Positions 5,383-5,436 of a stretch of DNA of 5,436 bases are shown piece after piece. The position numbers were made by a program, and so were the translations under genes. Positions within the stretch are counted from its first letter, which is position 1, and every line of letters starts with the position of its first letter. Location: assembly GCA_947165405.1 (NCBI GenBank), contig CAMVAG010000138.1, positions 1-5,436 on the forward strand, written 5' to 3'. Origin of the DNA: an uncultured Selenomonadales bacterium. Lineage in GTDB: Bacteria > Bacillota > Negativicutes > Selenomonadales > Selenomonadaceae. The notes under the pieces were generated by a model. It worked only from the letters and a program-made list of their open reading frames with translations. It was not told the origin of the DNA and did not search any database.

Positions 5383-5436
5383 ATGATGACTGTCAGAGAG
5401 TACACCAAACGCCTCGACGACGCCTTGACATTTTTA
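5383..5436 (+). CDS. Start of an unidentified gene, cut by the window edge
   Basis: After the guaB stop, GGAGG (5369-5373) lies 9 bases before an ATG at 5383, directly followed by a second ATG. The frame stays open to the edge and gives 18 residues, MMTVREYTKRLDDALTFL. They look like an amphipathic helix and not a signal peptide. That is too little to assign a family. The 15-base gap and lack of terminator suggest co-transcription with guaB. Confidence 0.6.
   Translation, partial: MMTVREYTKRLDDALTFL

Noticed and set aside
1..5436. Defence, toxin-antitoxin, phage or secondary-metabolite system
   Set aside because: All genes fit housekeeping or single-protein families, with uniform composition and no mobile-element hallmarks.

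Overview
The window is a compact chromosomal segment, probably from an anaerobic Firmicute of Negativicutes/Clostridia type. This assignment is an inference. It rests on strong AGGAGG-like ribosome sites, GC-moderate genes rich in AAAATTTTT runs, a clostridial-style IMP dehydrogenase of 500 residues, a DUF362 protein, and an exported TPR protein whose N-terminal domain resembles ones I associate with Negativicutes. No rRNA, tRNA, CRISPR array, transposase or phage gene is visible, and codon and base use look uniform.

Layout: positions 1-28 hold four degenerate 7-nt tandem units. A TGT-TATAAT extended -10 promoter (61-69) then drives a short operon. It encodes a glyoxalase-I-like VOC metalloprotein (98-460) and a signal-peptide-bearing TPR protein (466-1767), translationally coupled across 5 bases. 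Next, in the gap between convergent genes, lies a striking repeat (1788-1860). Two arms of heptamers form a roughly 32-position imperfect hairpin, and its G-rich arm fits a G-quadruplex pattern.

On the minus strand are a TrmH/SpoU-family RNA methyltransferase (2898-3665) and, downstream of it, a DUF362 protein (1894-2832). The latter has its own TTGACT/TATGAT promoter overlapping the methyltransferase stop codon. A divergent regulatory gap (3666-3864) separates the methyltransferase from IMP dehydrogenase GuaB (3865-5367, plus strand). The guaB leader of about 100 nt holds a GC hairpin whose 3' arm repeats the Shine-Dalgarno sequence. A further gene starts 15 bases after guaB and runs off the edge.

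How the genes relate: guaB catalyses the committed step to GMP, the methyltransferase acts on rRNA or tRNA, and the VOC protein probably detoxifies an aldehyde or reshapes a small molecule. There is no evidence that they form one pathway. I see no convincing new multi-gene system. The most unusual signals are non-coding: the heptamer hairpin/G-quadruplex and the guaB leader with its duplicated GGGAGGG.
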